Below are positions 42,607 to 51,081 of a stretch of DNA of 64,000 nucleotides, one piece after another (positions within the stretch are counted from its first letter, which is position 1; each line of letters begins with the position of its first letter). A program made the position numbers and the translations under genes. The DNA is from an uncultured Bacteroidia bacterium. GTDB taxonomy: Bacteria; Bacteroidota; Bacteroidia; Bacteroidales; ML635J-15. The notes beneath the pieces were generated by a model. It saw only the letters and a program-made list of their open reading frames with translations, did not search any database and was not told where the DNA came from. The stretch is from assembly GCA_902791865.1 (NCBI GenBank), contig CADAXK010000004.1:62001-126000 (forward strand), given 5' to 3'.

Positions 42607-44787
42607 CTACAAGTTATTCAATATATAGTTTGTCATCTTTGTATATAGGTGATGACGCGTGTTACCGCCGTAAATGCTGTGATCCTTGTTTGGATAATAC
42701 ATCAGATCGAACTGCACATCAGCCTCGATAAGCTTGTCAACCCAATCGACAGAATTCTGGAAATGAACATTGTCATCAGCAGTTCCGTGTATCAACAAAT
42801 ATTTGCCTTTCATCTTCTTGGCATGGTTGATTGGAGAATTCTCGTCGTAACCAGCTGCATTGTCCTGTGGCAAACCATTGTAACGCTCTGTGTAGACCGA
42901 ATCGTAGTATCTCCATGTTGTCACTGGTGCAACAGCGATTCCCATCTTGAAATATTCGGCACCTATTGTCATACAAAGGCTCGACATATATCCGCCGTAG
43001 CTCCAACCGAAAATACCAATCCTGTCCTTATCAACATAACTCAAAGAACCGAGATATTTTGCTGCGGAAATCTGGTCTTGTACTTCGTACTTACCTAACT
43101 GTCCGTATGTTACCTGGCGGAAATCACGACCACGATAGCCCGTGCCACGGTTGTCAACCGAAACAATTATGTAACCCTTCTGGGCAAAAATCTGATACCA
43201 AGGCATTGAACCGTCCCAAGTGTCGGCAACTGTCTGCGAACCAGGCCCGCCATAAACATACATGAACACAGGATATTTCTTCTTTGCATCAAAATTCTGC
43301 GGTTTTACCATCCAGCCGTTAAGTTCATCACCATTTGGGGTCTTGAATGTGAAGAATTCCTTCTTTGTGAACTTATATTCATCCTTAATTTTATCTGCCA
43401 ACTTCTTGTTGTCTTCGAGTTCGCGGATAACCTTGCCCGAATTGTCGCAAAGCGTAATCCTAGTAGGTGTATTGGCATCGCTGAACTCATTTATGAAATA
43501 CTTGAAACCATTGCTGAAAGTCGCAGAATTGGTTCCTTTGCCCTTGCTCAACTCCTTGATTTTACCTTTTTCTGCATCAACGCAGTAAACTTCGCGGCGC
43601 AAAGGAGAATTCTTTGCTGCCTGGAAATAAACGACTCCCTTGTCGTCAACGCCGTAAACCTCGGTAACTTCCCATTGTCCATCTGTGAGCTGACGAACCA
43701 AATTTCCGTTCATATCGTACATGTAAATATGGCGGTAACCATTTGATTCGTGAGAGGTTATGAAATGCTTGTTATCCGGAAGGAAAGTCAGGTCATCGTT
43801 GATTTCCAAGTAGTACTTGTCGGTCAAAGTCTGGATTATCTTCGAAGAACCTGTCGTTGCATTTATGAGGAAAAGTTCGTACTTGTTTTGCAAGCGGTTG
43901 AGTTTCACTGCCGAAAGTGTATTTGCATCGCTTGTGAATTTTAAGCGTGGAATGTACATGTCGTTGAGGTCGCCCATATCGGCAACGGTAATCTTACCAC
44001 TTTCAACATCAACTATATGCAACGAAACCTTTGAATTCTCCTCTCCTGCCTTCGGATACTTGTACTCATAGTTTTCGGGATAAAGTTCGCCGTACATTGT
44101 CATGCCGAACATCTTGACATTGGATTCATCGGTACGCAGAAAAGCAATCTTCTTTCCATCCGCCGACCAATCGTACGCCTTGTTGTAGCTGAATTCTTCT
44201 TCGTAAACCCAATCAGGGGCACCGTTGATGATTTTGTTCCATTCGCCATCGGTTGTAAGCTGTACTTCCTTTGCATTCTTGTCTGCTATATCCTTGACAT
44301 ACAAGTTGTTCTTGCGAACAAAAGCAACCTTCTTGCCATCGGGCGAGAACGAAGCCAACTGCTGCTTGCCATTTTCCGAAAGGCGTGTTACCTCCTTGGT
44401 TTTCAAGTCGTAAATGTAGTATTCGGCTGTAAACGAGTGACGGTAAATCGGCTCGTACTTAGTCGAAAACATAATCTTCGATTCATCAGGACTGAACACA
44501 TAGTCGTAAATAAAATCAAAATTATCACCAAGCTTCAGATCGGCAACCATCAAAAGGGTTTCTTCTTTTTCGCCAGTCTTGTAACTGTACTTCTCGATTC
44601 CGTTACGGCGAATTGTAAGGTTGGTGTAATGTTCGCCATCCTTCATCGATTCGATTCCGTAAACGCCGTTCTGCCTGAATGTTCCGTAATAGTAAAGGTC
44701 ATCAACTGTGATTTCCTTCTGCGCAAAAGCCGACAATGTTACAACAATAAGCAACACTGCGGACAAATAAAATTTCAATCTGTTCAT
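42607..44787 (-). CDS. Dipeptidyl peptidase IV-type S9B serine peptidase
   Basis: A 726-residue exported prolyl-type peptidase with a signal peptide (to about residue 22), an eight-bladed beta-propeller (residues 40-480) and a C-terminal alpha/beta-hydrolase domain. The nucleophile is in GWSYGGYMS, the acid in HGTADDNVH, and the His in NKDHSIYGG. DPP IV enzymes release X-Pro dipeptides in the periplasm of peptide-using Bacteroidales. It is monocistronic, with a good promoter and terminator. Confidence 0.95.
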   Translation of the reverse strand: MNRLKFYLSAVLLIVVTLSAFAQKEITVDDLYYYGTFRQNGVYGIESMKDGEHYTNLTIRRNGIEKYSYKTGEKEETLLMVADLKLGDNFDFIYDYVFSPDESKIMFSTKYEPIYRHSFTAEYYIYDLKTKEVTRLSENGKQQLASFSPDGKKVAFVRKNNLYVKDIADKNAKEVQLTTDGEWNKIINGAPDWVYEEEFSYNKAYDWSADGKKIAFLRTDESNVKMFGMTMYGELYPENYEYKYPKAGEENSKVSLHIVDVESGKITVADMGDLNDMYIPRLKFTSDANTLSAVKLNRLQNKYELFLINATTGSSKIIQTLTDKYYLEINDDLTFLPDNKHFITSHESNGYRHIYMYDMNGNLVRQLTDGQWEVTEVYGVDDKGVVYFQAAKNSPLRREVYCVDAEKGKIKELSKGKGTNSATFSNGFKYFINEFSDANTPTRITLCDNSGKVIRELEDNKKLADKIKDEYKFTKKEFFTFKTPNGDELNGWMVKPQNFDAKKKYPVFMYVYGGPGSQTVADTWDGSMPWYQIFAQKGYIIVSVDNRGTGYRGRDFRQVTYGQLGKYEVQDQISAAKYLGSLSYVDKDRIGIFGWSYGGYMSSLCMTIGAEYFKMGIAVAPVTTWRYYDSVYTERYNGLPQDNAAGYDENSPINHAKKMKGKYLLIHGTADDNVHFQNSVDWVDKLIEADVQFDLMYYPNKDHSIYGGNTRHHLYTKMTNYILNNL

Positions 44788-44807
44788 TTCAGTTATTTTT
44801 TATTTGG

Positions 44808-44837
44808 CAAATATACTTAATTCGGCGACAGCTTCAA
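44808..44837 (-). promoter_or_regulatory. Bacteroidota promoter of the S9B peptidase gene
   Basis: On the minus strand TTG (44837-44835), 19 nt, TATATTTG (44815-44808): a full consensus promoter 21 nt before the ATG. Confidence 0.75.
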
Positions 44838-44870
44838 AAAAAATAATGTTGTCAAATTGTGAACGATTGC

Positions 44871-44903
44871 AAAAACAAAACAACAGCCGACATTAGCCTA
44901 CTG
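44871..44903 (-). terminator. Terminator-like hairpin 3' of ATPase cassette 3
   Basis: Minus strand CAGTAGGC-taat-GTCGGCTG with G-T pairs and one mismatch, then a T-rich run. It is strikingly similar in sequence to the hairpin at 46817-46848 on the other side of cassette 3. Confidence 0.5.
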
Positions 44904-44968
44904 CCACAAATTATAATCTTTACATATAAAATCTCAATCTTATTTCGAAATTACACAACACATTTAGT

Positions 44969-45006
44969 AGTGCGATAACTATGTATCAAAGTACACTTAT
45001 CGCACT
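44969..45006. repeat. 38-bp palindrome, 3' end of ATPase cassette 3
   Basis: Arms AGTGCGATAA and TTATCGCACT around 18 nt. Two further copies lie 5' of the ATPase gene (46633-46670, 46689-46725). A CACAACA heptamer lies 8 nt outside this palindrome (44954-44960) and again 8 nt outside the far one. The stretch from 45007 to 45134 is AT-rich with an ATCGTAAAT-type tract near its end and no other recognised feature. Confidence 0.9.
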
Positions 45007-45134
45007 TCTTTATTTGCATAATAATTTTCATAACACACTAATATCAAATAAATTAACTATAAACAAAACACAATTTAATTCACAAAATTTAGCCCTCTAA
45101 AATCGAAATCTAAAATCGTAATTCGTAAATCTCT

Positions 45135-46580
45135 TTAGTCATTTTCAAACAAATCCTCGCTTTCGATTTCGCTTTGCACATTATCCCAATACATATTATG
45201 GGCGACTCCCATTGACGTAACCATCGTGATAATAGGCGTTTTGCGTGTATGCGTCACTCGGAGGAAAGTATCGCGACGGTCGAGCATTGTATCATTGTAA
45301 TCCTTGGTTATCACAAATTTTCCATCGGAATATTTCATTTCACAAAGGTTAATATAGTCGTCGCGGCGGTCGATTACAAGGTCAATCTGCCCACCGTTCC
45401 ATTGGGTTCCGTCGCTGTCGGTAAACGACTTACATTGCCACGAACTTACCGAAGTTTCGATTCCGCTGATACCTATCTTTTTCTTGATTTGCGATACATG
45501 TTGCAGGCAAACCTGCTCAAATGCATAGCCTTTCCACGCCAAAGTGGAATCAAGTATGTGCGACCAATGGTGTTCGTCCCTGCCAGTATAATTCTTAACA
45601 AACCGCAAGTAAAACAATGAGTACAAATCTGTTAACTGATACATAACTTCACGTTCCTTTTTTCCAAAAGCATTGTAGCTTCTTACAAAATCGCATTGGC
45701 ACAGATTATCCAAAACTTTGCTAAGATAGCCGTTATCAAGCAATTTCGCTTCACTTATAATCTCCTGCTTGGTTAGTCCCTTTATTTTCGTTGACAAGGT
45801 TTCGATAACTTTCTGATAAAGTTCCGAATCGTTGAAGAGAGACTTGAACAGAAATCCAAACTCGTTTTTCAAAGGCGCATTGCTTGAAAAAAATAGGTTG
45901 TCGATATTTTGTGCCACGCTAAGCGACTTCTGGAACATATCAAGATAGTACGGTATTCCGCCAACCACCATATATGTTTCAATTATCTGCTTCCTCTGCA
46001 TCGGAAATCCCTTCATTTTGAAGAACTCTTCAGTTTCGTGCAGGTTGAAAGGACGCAAATATATCTGTTTGGTTACGCGATTGTGCAATCCACCTCTGTT
46101 TGCAAGAATTTTGGTTGTCATCCAAGTTGTTGAAGAACCACAAACTATCAACTTAAGGTTGTTACGCTTAGATGCCCATCCGTTCCAGAACAACTAGAAT
46201 GCGCTCAGGAATCTTGACCGCGGAACATCGAACCAAGGCAATTCGTCAATGAAAACTACTATGCACTTTTTTCGCGACAATTTCTGGAGATATTGTTCTA
46301 GCAACGAAAACGCATCTATCCAGTTTTGGGGTTCGGGAAATTGCAGACCTGAATACTTTTTCAGTTGTTGCGAAAAATAAGACAACTGTTCTTGCTTCGT
46401 TGCCTGATAAATGCCAGTCATATAGAAGTCGTACTTTTTGCCGAAATACTGGTCAATCAGAAACGTTTTGCCAACACGGCGACGACCATATGTAACGACA
46501 AATTCGGCTTTGCCTGAATTGCAAATATCTGTAAGTCTCTGGGCTTCTTTTTCGCGACCTGCAAGTGTGTATCTTTTCAT
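45135..46580 (-). pseudogene. AAA ATPase with nuclease-like domain, cassette 3, interrupted by TAG
   Basis: The third ATPase homologue, about 481 codons, with one in-frame TAG at 46194-46196. The first part (from 46580) has Walker A GRRRVGKT and Walker B IVVFIDELPW; after the stop the frame continues with LFWNGWASKRNNLKLIVCGSSTTW, NRGGLHNR, the winged-helix-like region and GGQIDLVIDRRDDYINLCEMK, the D...ExK nuclease pattern. In cassette 2 the stop position is Glu, so a single GAG to TAG change could explain it. No other damage is visible, so the mutation is recent, or the stop is read through, or two pieces are made. Its own palindromes flank it. Confidence 0.85.
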
Positions 46581-46632
46581 ATTCTATGTCTTGAAATTCA
46601 GGCGCAAAGGTAATAATTATTTTTATTTAACT

Positions 46633-46725
46633 AGTGCGATAACTATATATTTTTTACCACTTATCGCACTACATTAAATTATTTTATTAGTGCGATAACT
46701 ATGTTTATAAGATACTTATCGCACT
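46633..46725. repeat. Two 37-38-bp palindromes, 5' end of ATPase cassette 3
   Basis: AGTGCGATAA...TTATCGCACT at 46633-46670 and again at 46689-46725, 56 bp apart, same arms as at 44969. The nearer one is 53 bp upstream of the ATPase start. Beyond them (46726-46816) the DNA is AT-rich with CACAACA at 46734-46740 and nothing else recognised. Confidence 0.9.
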
Positions 46726-46816
46726 ATATTATTCACAACAAAAAAAATAAGAACAACGCACTTATTACAAGCATATTACACCAAATACATATCAACACAA
46801 ATCTCGCAATTATATC

Positions 46817-46848
46817 AAAAAAAAACAACAGCCGACCATTGCCGACTG
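46817..46848 (-). terminator. Terminator after the FISUMP protein gene
   Basis: Minus strand CAGTCGGC-aatg-GTCGGCTG (two G-T pairs) followed by GTTG and a T run. Confidence 0.65.
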
Positions 46849-46899
46849 CTATAAATTGCTATCATAAACTCGTAAGCCTTTAGCTCGCACAAGCAATCA

Positions 46900-48516
46900 T
46901 TATCGGCATACAGGGCGTACAGGTCGTCCCCAACAGCGGATTTGTACAGTAATACCACTCGGTGTCCAGTATTCCAAATCAAGAACATAATCATCAAATA
47001 TGATAGCAGTATGAGGACTGTTGCCTCCACCATTATTGCATGAGTTGAGCGTACTCGTCCAATAAGTACATTTATCATTTCCTGGCATTGTAGCTTCGAC
47101 AGCGAAACCAGCAGAGGGCAGGAAAATGAAATAGCCGTTAGGTCCAGTAAACTGCAATCCTGGCACTCCGTTCAGGGTAGTATAAGCATGAGTACAATAT
47201 TCCACCAATTCCACAAATTCTTCTTTTGTCGGTGTACGCCAACCACTACCCCAATTGTAGGTAGCGGCATCGTCTCCAGGTTGCAAAACTGTTAAGGTAT
47301 CAACATAGCCCTCGTACCCAAAATTTGAATCACAGCAATATTTAATCAAGTTATGTTCTCCTAATGCGCATAAATCATAATGTTGCCAGTTATATCTTTC
47401 TTTTGGGTACACCTCTGCCCACGCATAATAATTGCCAGATTCTTCAGGAGCAGTTGCGCCGACATTGAAGGTTGCCCACTTTGTAGCTGATGGCAGCCCA
47501 AGGTCAACCCAGTCGTATCCGTTTAGCGTTCCTGTTGGATCGCCTACAGTTGCAGTCGTAAACGACATAACATTACCGTAATATGTACCATCGCTATTGG
47601 TTGCGTATGCCTTATAATAATAGGAGGTGTTAATATCCAGAGAATCAACAGTTGCAGAAAAATTCATTTCAGTCGAAGAGGATTCAACTTGATTGTCAAT
47701 ATTTTCAGGAGTAAGTCCGTAATAAAAACCACGCTCTGTTATCTCCAAGCTACCATCATAACTGATTAATGCATTTAGCTTTGCAGACACTCGGGTAATC
47801 TCGGTTGCCGCCAATGTTTCGACCTGAAGTATAGAATAATATGTGAATTGCAATATAACTTCCTGACTTATGTATAATGCCTGAGTTATTGTCCTGCTTT
47901 CTACAAAATTGCCATCAATGGTTGCATAACCAACATACTGCATGTTATCGCCTAGAACAAATTCATTATCAGAGTACAATTTTGCACTTAAACCAACATA
48001 TCCGCCATACTTTATGCCATCGCTTCCGCCTCTGCCCACATTTAGCATACGCACAGAATAAACATTTGAACCAGCAACCGCTTTCAAAATGTAAGCCTGC
48101 GGTTTCGAAGCAGATATTTCAAAAACATGCGAACCTGCCTGCATGTTGACAATCAATTCCGAACAAATTTTTCCAAGCTCGTCATAAAGTTGCAAGCACA
48201 CTTTTTCATCCTGCGGAATGGAAAGTTCAACCATTGTATGACTGTCGAAAGGATTCGGCACATTCTGTTCAAATCCAACCGCCGAGATTTCCTTTTCCGG
48301 CACATTTACTGTCAAATTCAAGACAATTATCGTATCGGGATATATCACGGTTTCCGTCCATCCACGAACCAAATTCGTCACCTTAACGCTATCGAGCCGT
48401 TGATACATAGAACCATTTAGCATTCCTTTAAAGCGAACAGTCATACTTTCAATCGACTGCCCCATCATTACAAAAGACAGCAAAATAAACAATGCTATTG
48501 ACAATATTCTTTTCAT
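46900..48516 (-). CDS. Secreted FISUMP-domain protein with internal sorting-like domain
   Basis: About 538 residues, starting near 48516 with a signal peptide (MKRILSIALFILLSFVMMGQ). Residues about 70-160 resemble a T9SS sorting domain (NVPNPFDSHTMVELSIP, LYDELGKICSELIVN, YILKAVAGSNVYSVRMLNV) but placed near the N-terminus; a fibronectin-like segment follows (around TEITRVSAKLNALISYDG, SYYYKAYATNSDGTYYG). The C-terminal 190 residues are a FISUMP domain (YDWVDLGLPSATKWATFNVG, YYAWAEVYPK, WRTPTKEEF). FISUMP proteins are abundant secreted proteins of Bacteroidota and Fibrobacter of unclear function. An alternative start lies two codons upstream. Confidence 0.8.
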   Translation of the reverse strand: MKRILSIALFILLSFVMMGQSIESMTVRFKGMLNGSMYQRLDSVKVTNLVRGWTETVIYPDTIIVLNLTVNVPEKEISAVGFEQNVPNPFDSHTMVELSIPQDEKVCLQLYDELGKICSELIVNMQAGSHVFEISASKPQAYILKAVAGSNVYSVRMLNVGRGGSDGIKYGGYVGLSAKLYSDNEFVLGDNMQYVGYATIDGNFVESRTITQALYISQEVILQFTYYSILQVETLAATEITRVSAKLNALISYDGSLEITERGFYYGLTPENIDNQVESSSTEMNFSATVDSLDINTSYYYKAYATNSDGTYYGNVMSFTTATVGDPTGTLNGYDWVDLGLPSATKWATFNVGATAPEESGNYYAWAEVYPKERYNWQHYDLCALGEHNLIKYCCDSNFGYEGYVDTLTVLQPGDDAATYNWGSGWRTPTKEEFVELVEYCTHAYTTLNGVPGLQFTGPNGYFIFLPSAGFAVEATMPGNDKCTYWTSTLNSCNNGGGNSPHTAIIFDDYVLDLEYWTPSGITVQIRCWGRPVRPVCR

Positions 48517-48635
48517 GTTCATATCGTTTTTATTGTTTGACACAAAAGCACAATAACTTGTGATAAATACAACATTTCAAAATATAAACTTACATGTATA
48601 ACGAAAATAAATTGCAACGGTTGCCTCATAAAAGC

Positions 48636-48669
48636 AAAAAAAAATGGTGACACGGATTCCGCATCACCA
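48636..48669 (-). terminator. Terminator after the SH3-like protein gene
   Basis: Minus strand TGGTGA-TGCGGA-a-TCCGTG-TCACCA followed by nine T. Confidence 0.85.
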
Positions 48670-48702
48670 AATTGTATTCTTAATATCCTATAACTTAGAA
48701 AT

Positions 48703-49230
48703 TTAGCAACAGTTTGTCAACGGATTGGCACAGATATTCTCAAGCTGAATCCATCCGCGGTGTTTCTTGTCGTAGGTTTCCACATAAACCCACTTGCCTT
48801 TTACATCCAACGGACACAAAACCAATTCCTCCGTAAAAGCATAAACCTCATCAGACTTTTCGCTTGGCTTTGAGTACAACACCATACGCTGACCTCCATA
48901 ATTTCTGGTCGAAAAGCCAATAACCGAATAATGTATATATGCAGTCTTGCACTTGTCGCCGAAATCAAAATCATTTTCGCCATAATCGCACATTCCAAAG
49001 ACGGAATTTCCATCAACAACCCACCAGCCGTTCTGAGGCTTTTTTACTCCTAGCATATAAATGCAAGTATCAGGCAATGTGTAGACTATTTCCCCGTTGG
49101 GAGCCGAATGAATAGTTGCAGGCGCATTACTCTCATCTCCTATTATATAAACAGAAAGGTTCTTCTGCGCACTAACACAAAAAGCAGAAGATATTACCAC
49201 AAAAACTAAAACTAACCTTTTGATATTCAT
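48703..49230 (-). CDS. Exported SH3-like protein
   Basis: A 175-residue protein with a signal peptide (MNIKRLVLVFVVISSAFCVSA). The mature part has two short beta-rich units, each with a conserved Trp (NGWWVVDGNS and GKWVYVETYDKKHRGWIQLENI), resembling bacterial SH3 (SH3b) domains that bind cell-wall peptides. The C-terminus has two adjacent Cys. It begins 10 bp after the MFS gene and precedes a terminator, so it is the last gene of a flavodoxin-MFS-SH3 unit. Confidence 0.7.
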   Translation of the reverse strand: MNIKRLVLVFVVISSAFCVSAQKNLSVYIIGDESNAPATIHSAPNGEIVYTLPDTCIYMLGVKKPQNGWWVVDGNSVFGMCDYGENDFDFGDKCKTAYIHYSVIGFSTRNYGGQRMVLYSKPSEKSDEVYAFTEELVLCPLDVKGKWVYVETYDKKHRGWIQLENICANPLTNCC

Positions 49231-49240
49231 ACTATTAAAT

Positions 49241-50437
49241 TTATCTTAATTTGTTTTTTAAATAACTATTCCGAACATAAGCGAAATAAAATAAAACGCC
49301 AACAGCATTCAAAATCCATGCCACCCAGAAGGCACTGTGATAACCGAAATGTTCAACAAAGACACCTCCTACAAGAATGCCAAGTCCCACTCCTATGTCC
49401 CAGCTAATCAATATACTTGAATTTGCAGTACCGCGCTGAGTGTGAGGCGCTAAATTTATAAACATAGTCTGGAATGCTGGCCACATATGACCGTTGCCCA
49501 ATCCTATTATCAGCGCAGAAGCATAAAATCCGACGGGATTGTGCAATGCAGCAAAAACAAGATACCCACACACGGACACGCATATTCCAAGCGAAGCATT
49601 ACGCACTATCTTGCCTTCGCGCAAAGTCCTACTACCAATGAGCCGCGACATTATAAGTCCTGCCGACAACAGTATGAAGTAAACGCCGGAACCGCCAGTT
49701 ATACCAAGTTCTTCCTTACCATAAATGGCTATGTATGTAGCAATTACGCCATACGAAAACGCATAGCAAACCATTGCAAGCCCTTCGCTCCAGCCCTTGA
49801 CAAGGAAGAACCTATCGAACGAAAGTTTTGGCTTGTTCTGCACAATTTCGCGCGGACGGATTTTGAGTGTCGAGTTTACGGCAAAGCCGATTCCTGCAAA
49901 TATCAGCGACAAAAGGAAAATCAAATCGTAGCTGCCGGTAACTTCATGAATCCAGATTGCCACCGATGGCCCAATTGCCGATGCAATATTGTTGCTCAGT
50001 CCGTAATATCCAATCCCTTCTGCCCTACGCGAAGGTGGAAGCACATCGATTGCAACAGTGCTGTTCGATACCGTTGTCGCACCAAATGGAGCACCATGCA
50101 ATGTCCTTACAATGGCAAAAATCAGCAAAGTTCCTGCAGCCAGATAACCTGCGAAAAATATGAAGAAGAGGAAATAGCATATCAGCAGAACCTTCTTGCG
50201 CGGAAAACTATCGACAAAGAAACCGCTGAACGGACGGATAAGCAAGGCTGTGAGCGTATATCCCGACAGAACTATACCTATAATATCCTTGTTGGCGTCA
50301 AAAGTGTCGCTCATGTAGAGTGGCAACATCGGAGCCAAAAGCATGAACGAAAAGAAAATCATGAAGTTGGCAATCCACACTTTCGTGTAGTTGCTGTTCC
50401 ATAGTTTTTCCTTGATTTCGGACTGATCCGATGACAT
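49241..50437 (-). CDS. MFS transporter
   Basis: A 398-residue inner-membrane transporter with 12 predicted helices, of the major facilitator superfamily. The loop 2-3 motif GFFVDSFPRKKVL (G-x-x-D-x-x-x-R-K) and the fifth-helix GNGHMWP... region are family-typical. It resembles AraJ/YfcJ-like efflux permeases by overall pattern; the substrate is unknown. It starts 10 bp from the flavodoxin stop and precedes the SH3-like gene by 10 bp, so the three form one unit. Confidence 0.85.
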   Translation of the reverse strand: MSSDQSEIKEKLWNSNYTKVWIANFMIFFSFMLLAPMLPLYMSDTFDANKDIIGIVLSGYTLTALLIRPFSGFFVDSFPRKKVLLICYFLFFIFFAGYLAAGTLLIFAIVRTLHGAPFGATTVSNSTVAIDVLPPSRRAEGIGYYGLSNNIASAIGPSVAIWIHEVTGSYDLIFLLSLIFAGIGFAVNSTLKIRPREIVQNKPKLSFDRFFLVKGWSEGLAMVCYAFSYGVIATYIAIYGKEELGITGGSGVYFILLSAGLIMSRLIGSRTLREGKIVRNASLGICVSVCGYLVFAALHNPVGFYASALIIGLGNGHMWPAFQTMFINLAPHTQRGTANSSILISWDIGVGLGILVGGVFVEHFGYHSAFWVAWILNAVGVLFYFAYVRNSYLKNKLR

Positions 50438-50446
50438 TGTGAAGTT

Positions 50447-50989
50447 TTATTTCAAACCTATTTCTTTGAGCCACTTGGCAATATCATCGTCAGATGATGA
50501 TACCTTGGAACCACTAAATACGCCCGACTTCAAGAAATATGCATTCGACACAATATTGCGCATATCCGACTCGCACCTTGACAAGCCGCCTCCACCGTGA
50601 GTTACAAACAAGACAATCTTCTTGCCATTAAACCTGTTCTGCTCAAGGAAAGTTGCAACAGGAGGAGCTATCGTACTGCACCAGTTTGGTGTGCCGACAA
50701 GAATAACATCGTAGTCGCCAAGATTATCAACCTTTGTTTTTATTTCCGGTCTGAAATTCTCTTTTGTCTCCTTACGAGCTTGAGCAACACACTCCGAATA
50801 GTCGGTCGGATACGCCGTTACCGGAACAATTTCAACAAGATCGGATCCAAGTTGAGTCTTAACCTTCTCGGCTACCACGCGGGTATTTCCGCCCCAAGAA
50901 TAATAAACCACAAGAACCTTTGGATTCTGCGAATTAGCACATACTGTCGCCATAACGAATAAAACTAATGTAAATAATATATGTTTCAT
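50447..50989 (-). CDS. Exported flavodoxin
   Basis: A 180-residue flavodoxin-fold protein. After a signal peptide (MKHILFTLVLFVMATVCANSQ) comes the FMN phosphate loop YYSWGGNTR, the GTPNWCSTIAPPV loop and THGGGG near the third FMN contact. It would carry electrons with FMN but outside the cytoplasm, which is unusual for flavodoxins though known in Bacteroidota. The start at 50989 is the first codon of the signal peptide; the longer frame to 51118 crosses the promoter. It heads a unit with the MFS gene. Confidence 0.85.
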   Translation of the reverse strand: MKHILFTLVLFVMATVCANSQNPKVLVVYYSWGGNTRVVAEKVKTQLGSDLVEIVPVTAYPTDYSECVAQARKETKENFRPEIKTKVDNLGDYDVILVGTPNWCSTIAPPVATFLEQNRFNGKKIVLFVTHGGGGLSRCESDMRNIVSNAYFLKSGVFSGSKVSSSDDDIAKWLKEIGLK

Positions 50990-51005
50990 TGTAAAAATGT
51001 TTCGA

Positions 51006-51013
51006 CAAAGGTA
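51006..51013 (-). promoter_or_regulatory. -7 element TACCTTTG of the flavodoxin unit
   Basis: Minus-strand TACCTTTG, 16 nt before the ATG at 50989, matching TAnnTTTG. Confidence 0.45.
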
Positions 51014-51081
51014 CGAAAAAAGTAAAACCGCCATGAAAACATTATTATTAATTTCGCGACCGAAAAACATACAGCAACAAA

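Noticed and set aside
49487-50404. 305-codon plus-strand frame opposite the MFS gene
   Set aside because: Antisense to a clear 12-helix transporter; composition is Arg/Cys/His/Gln-rich without a domain.
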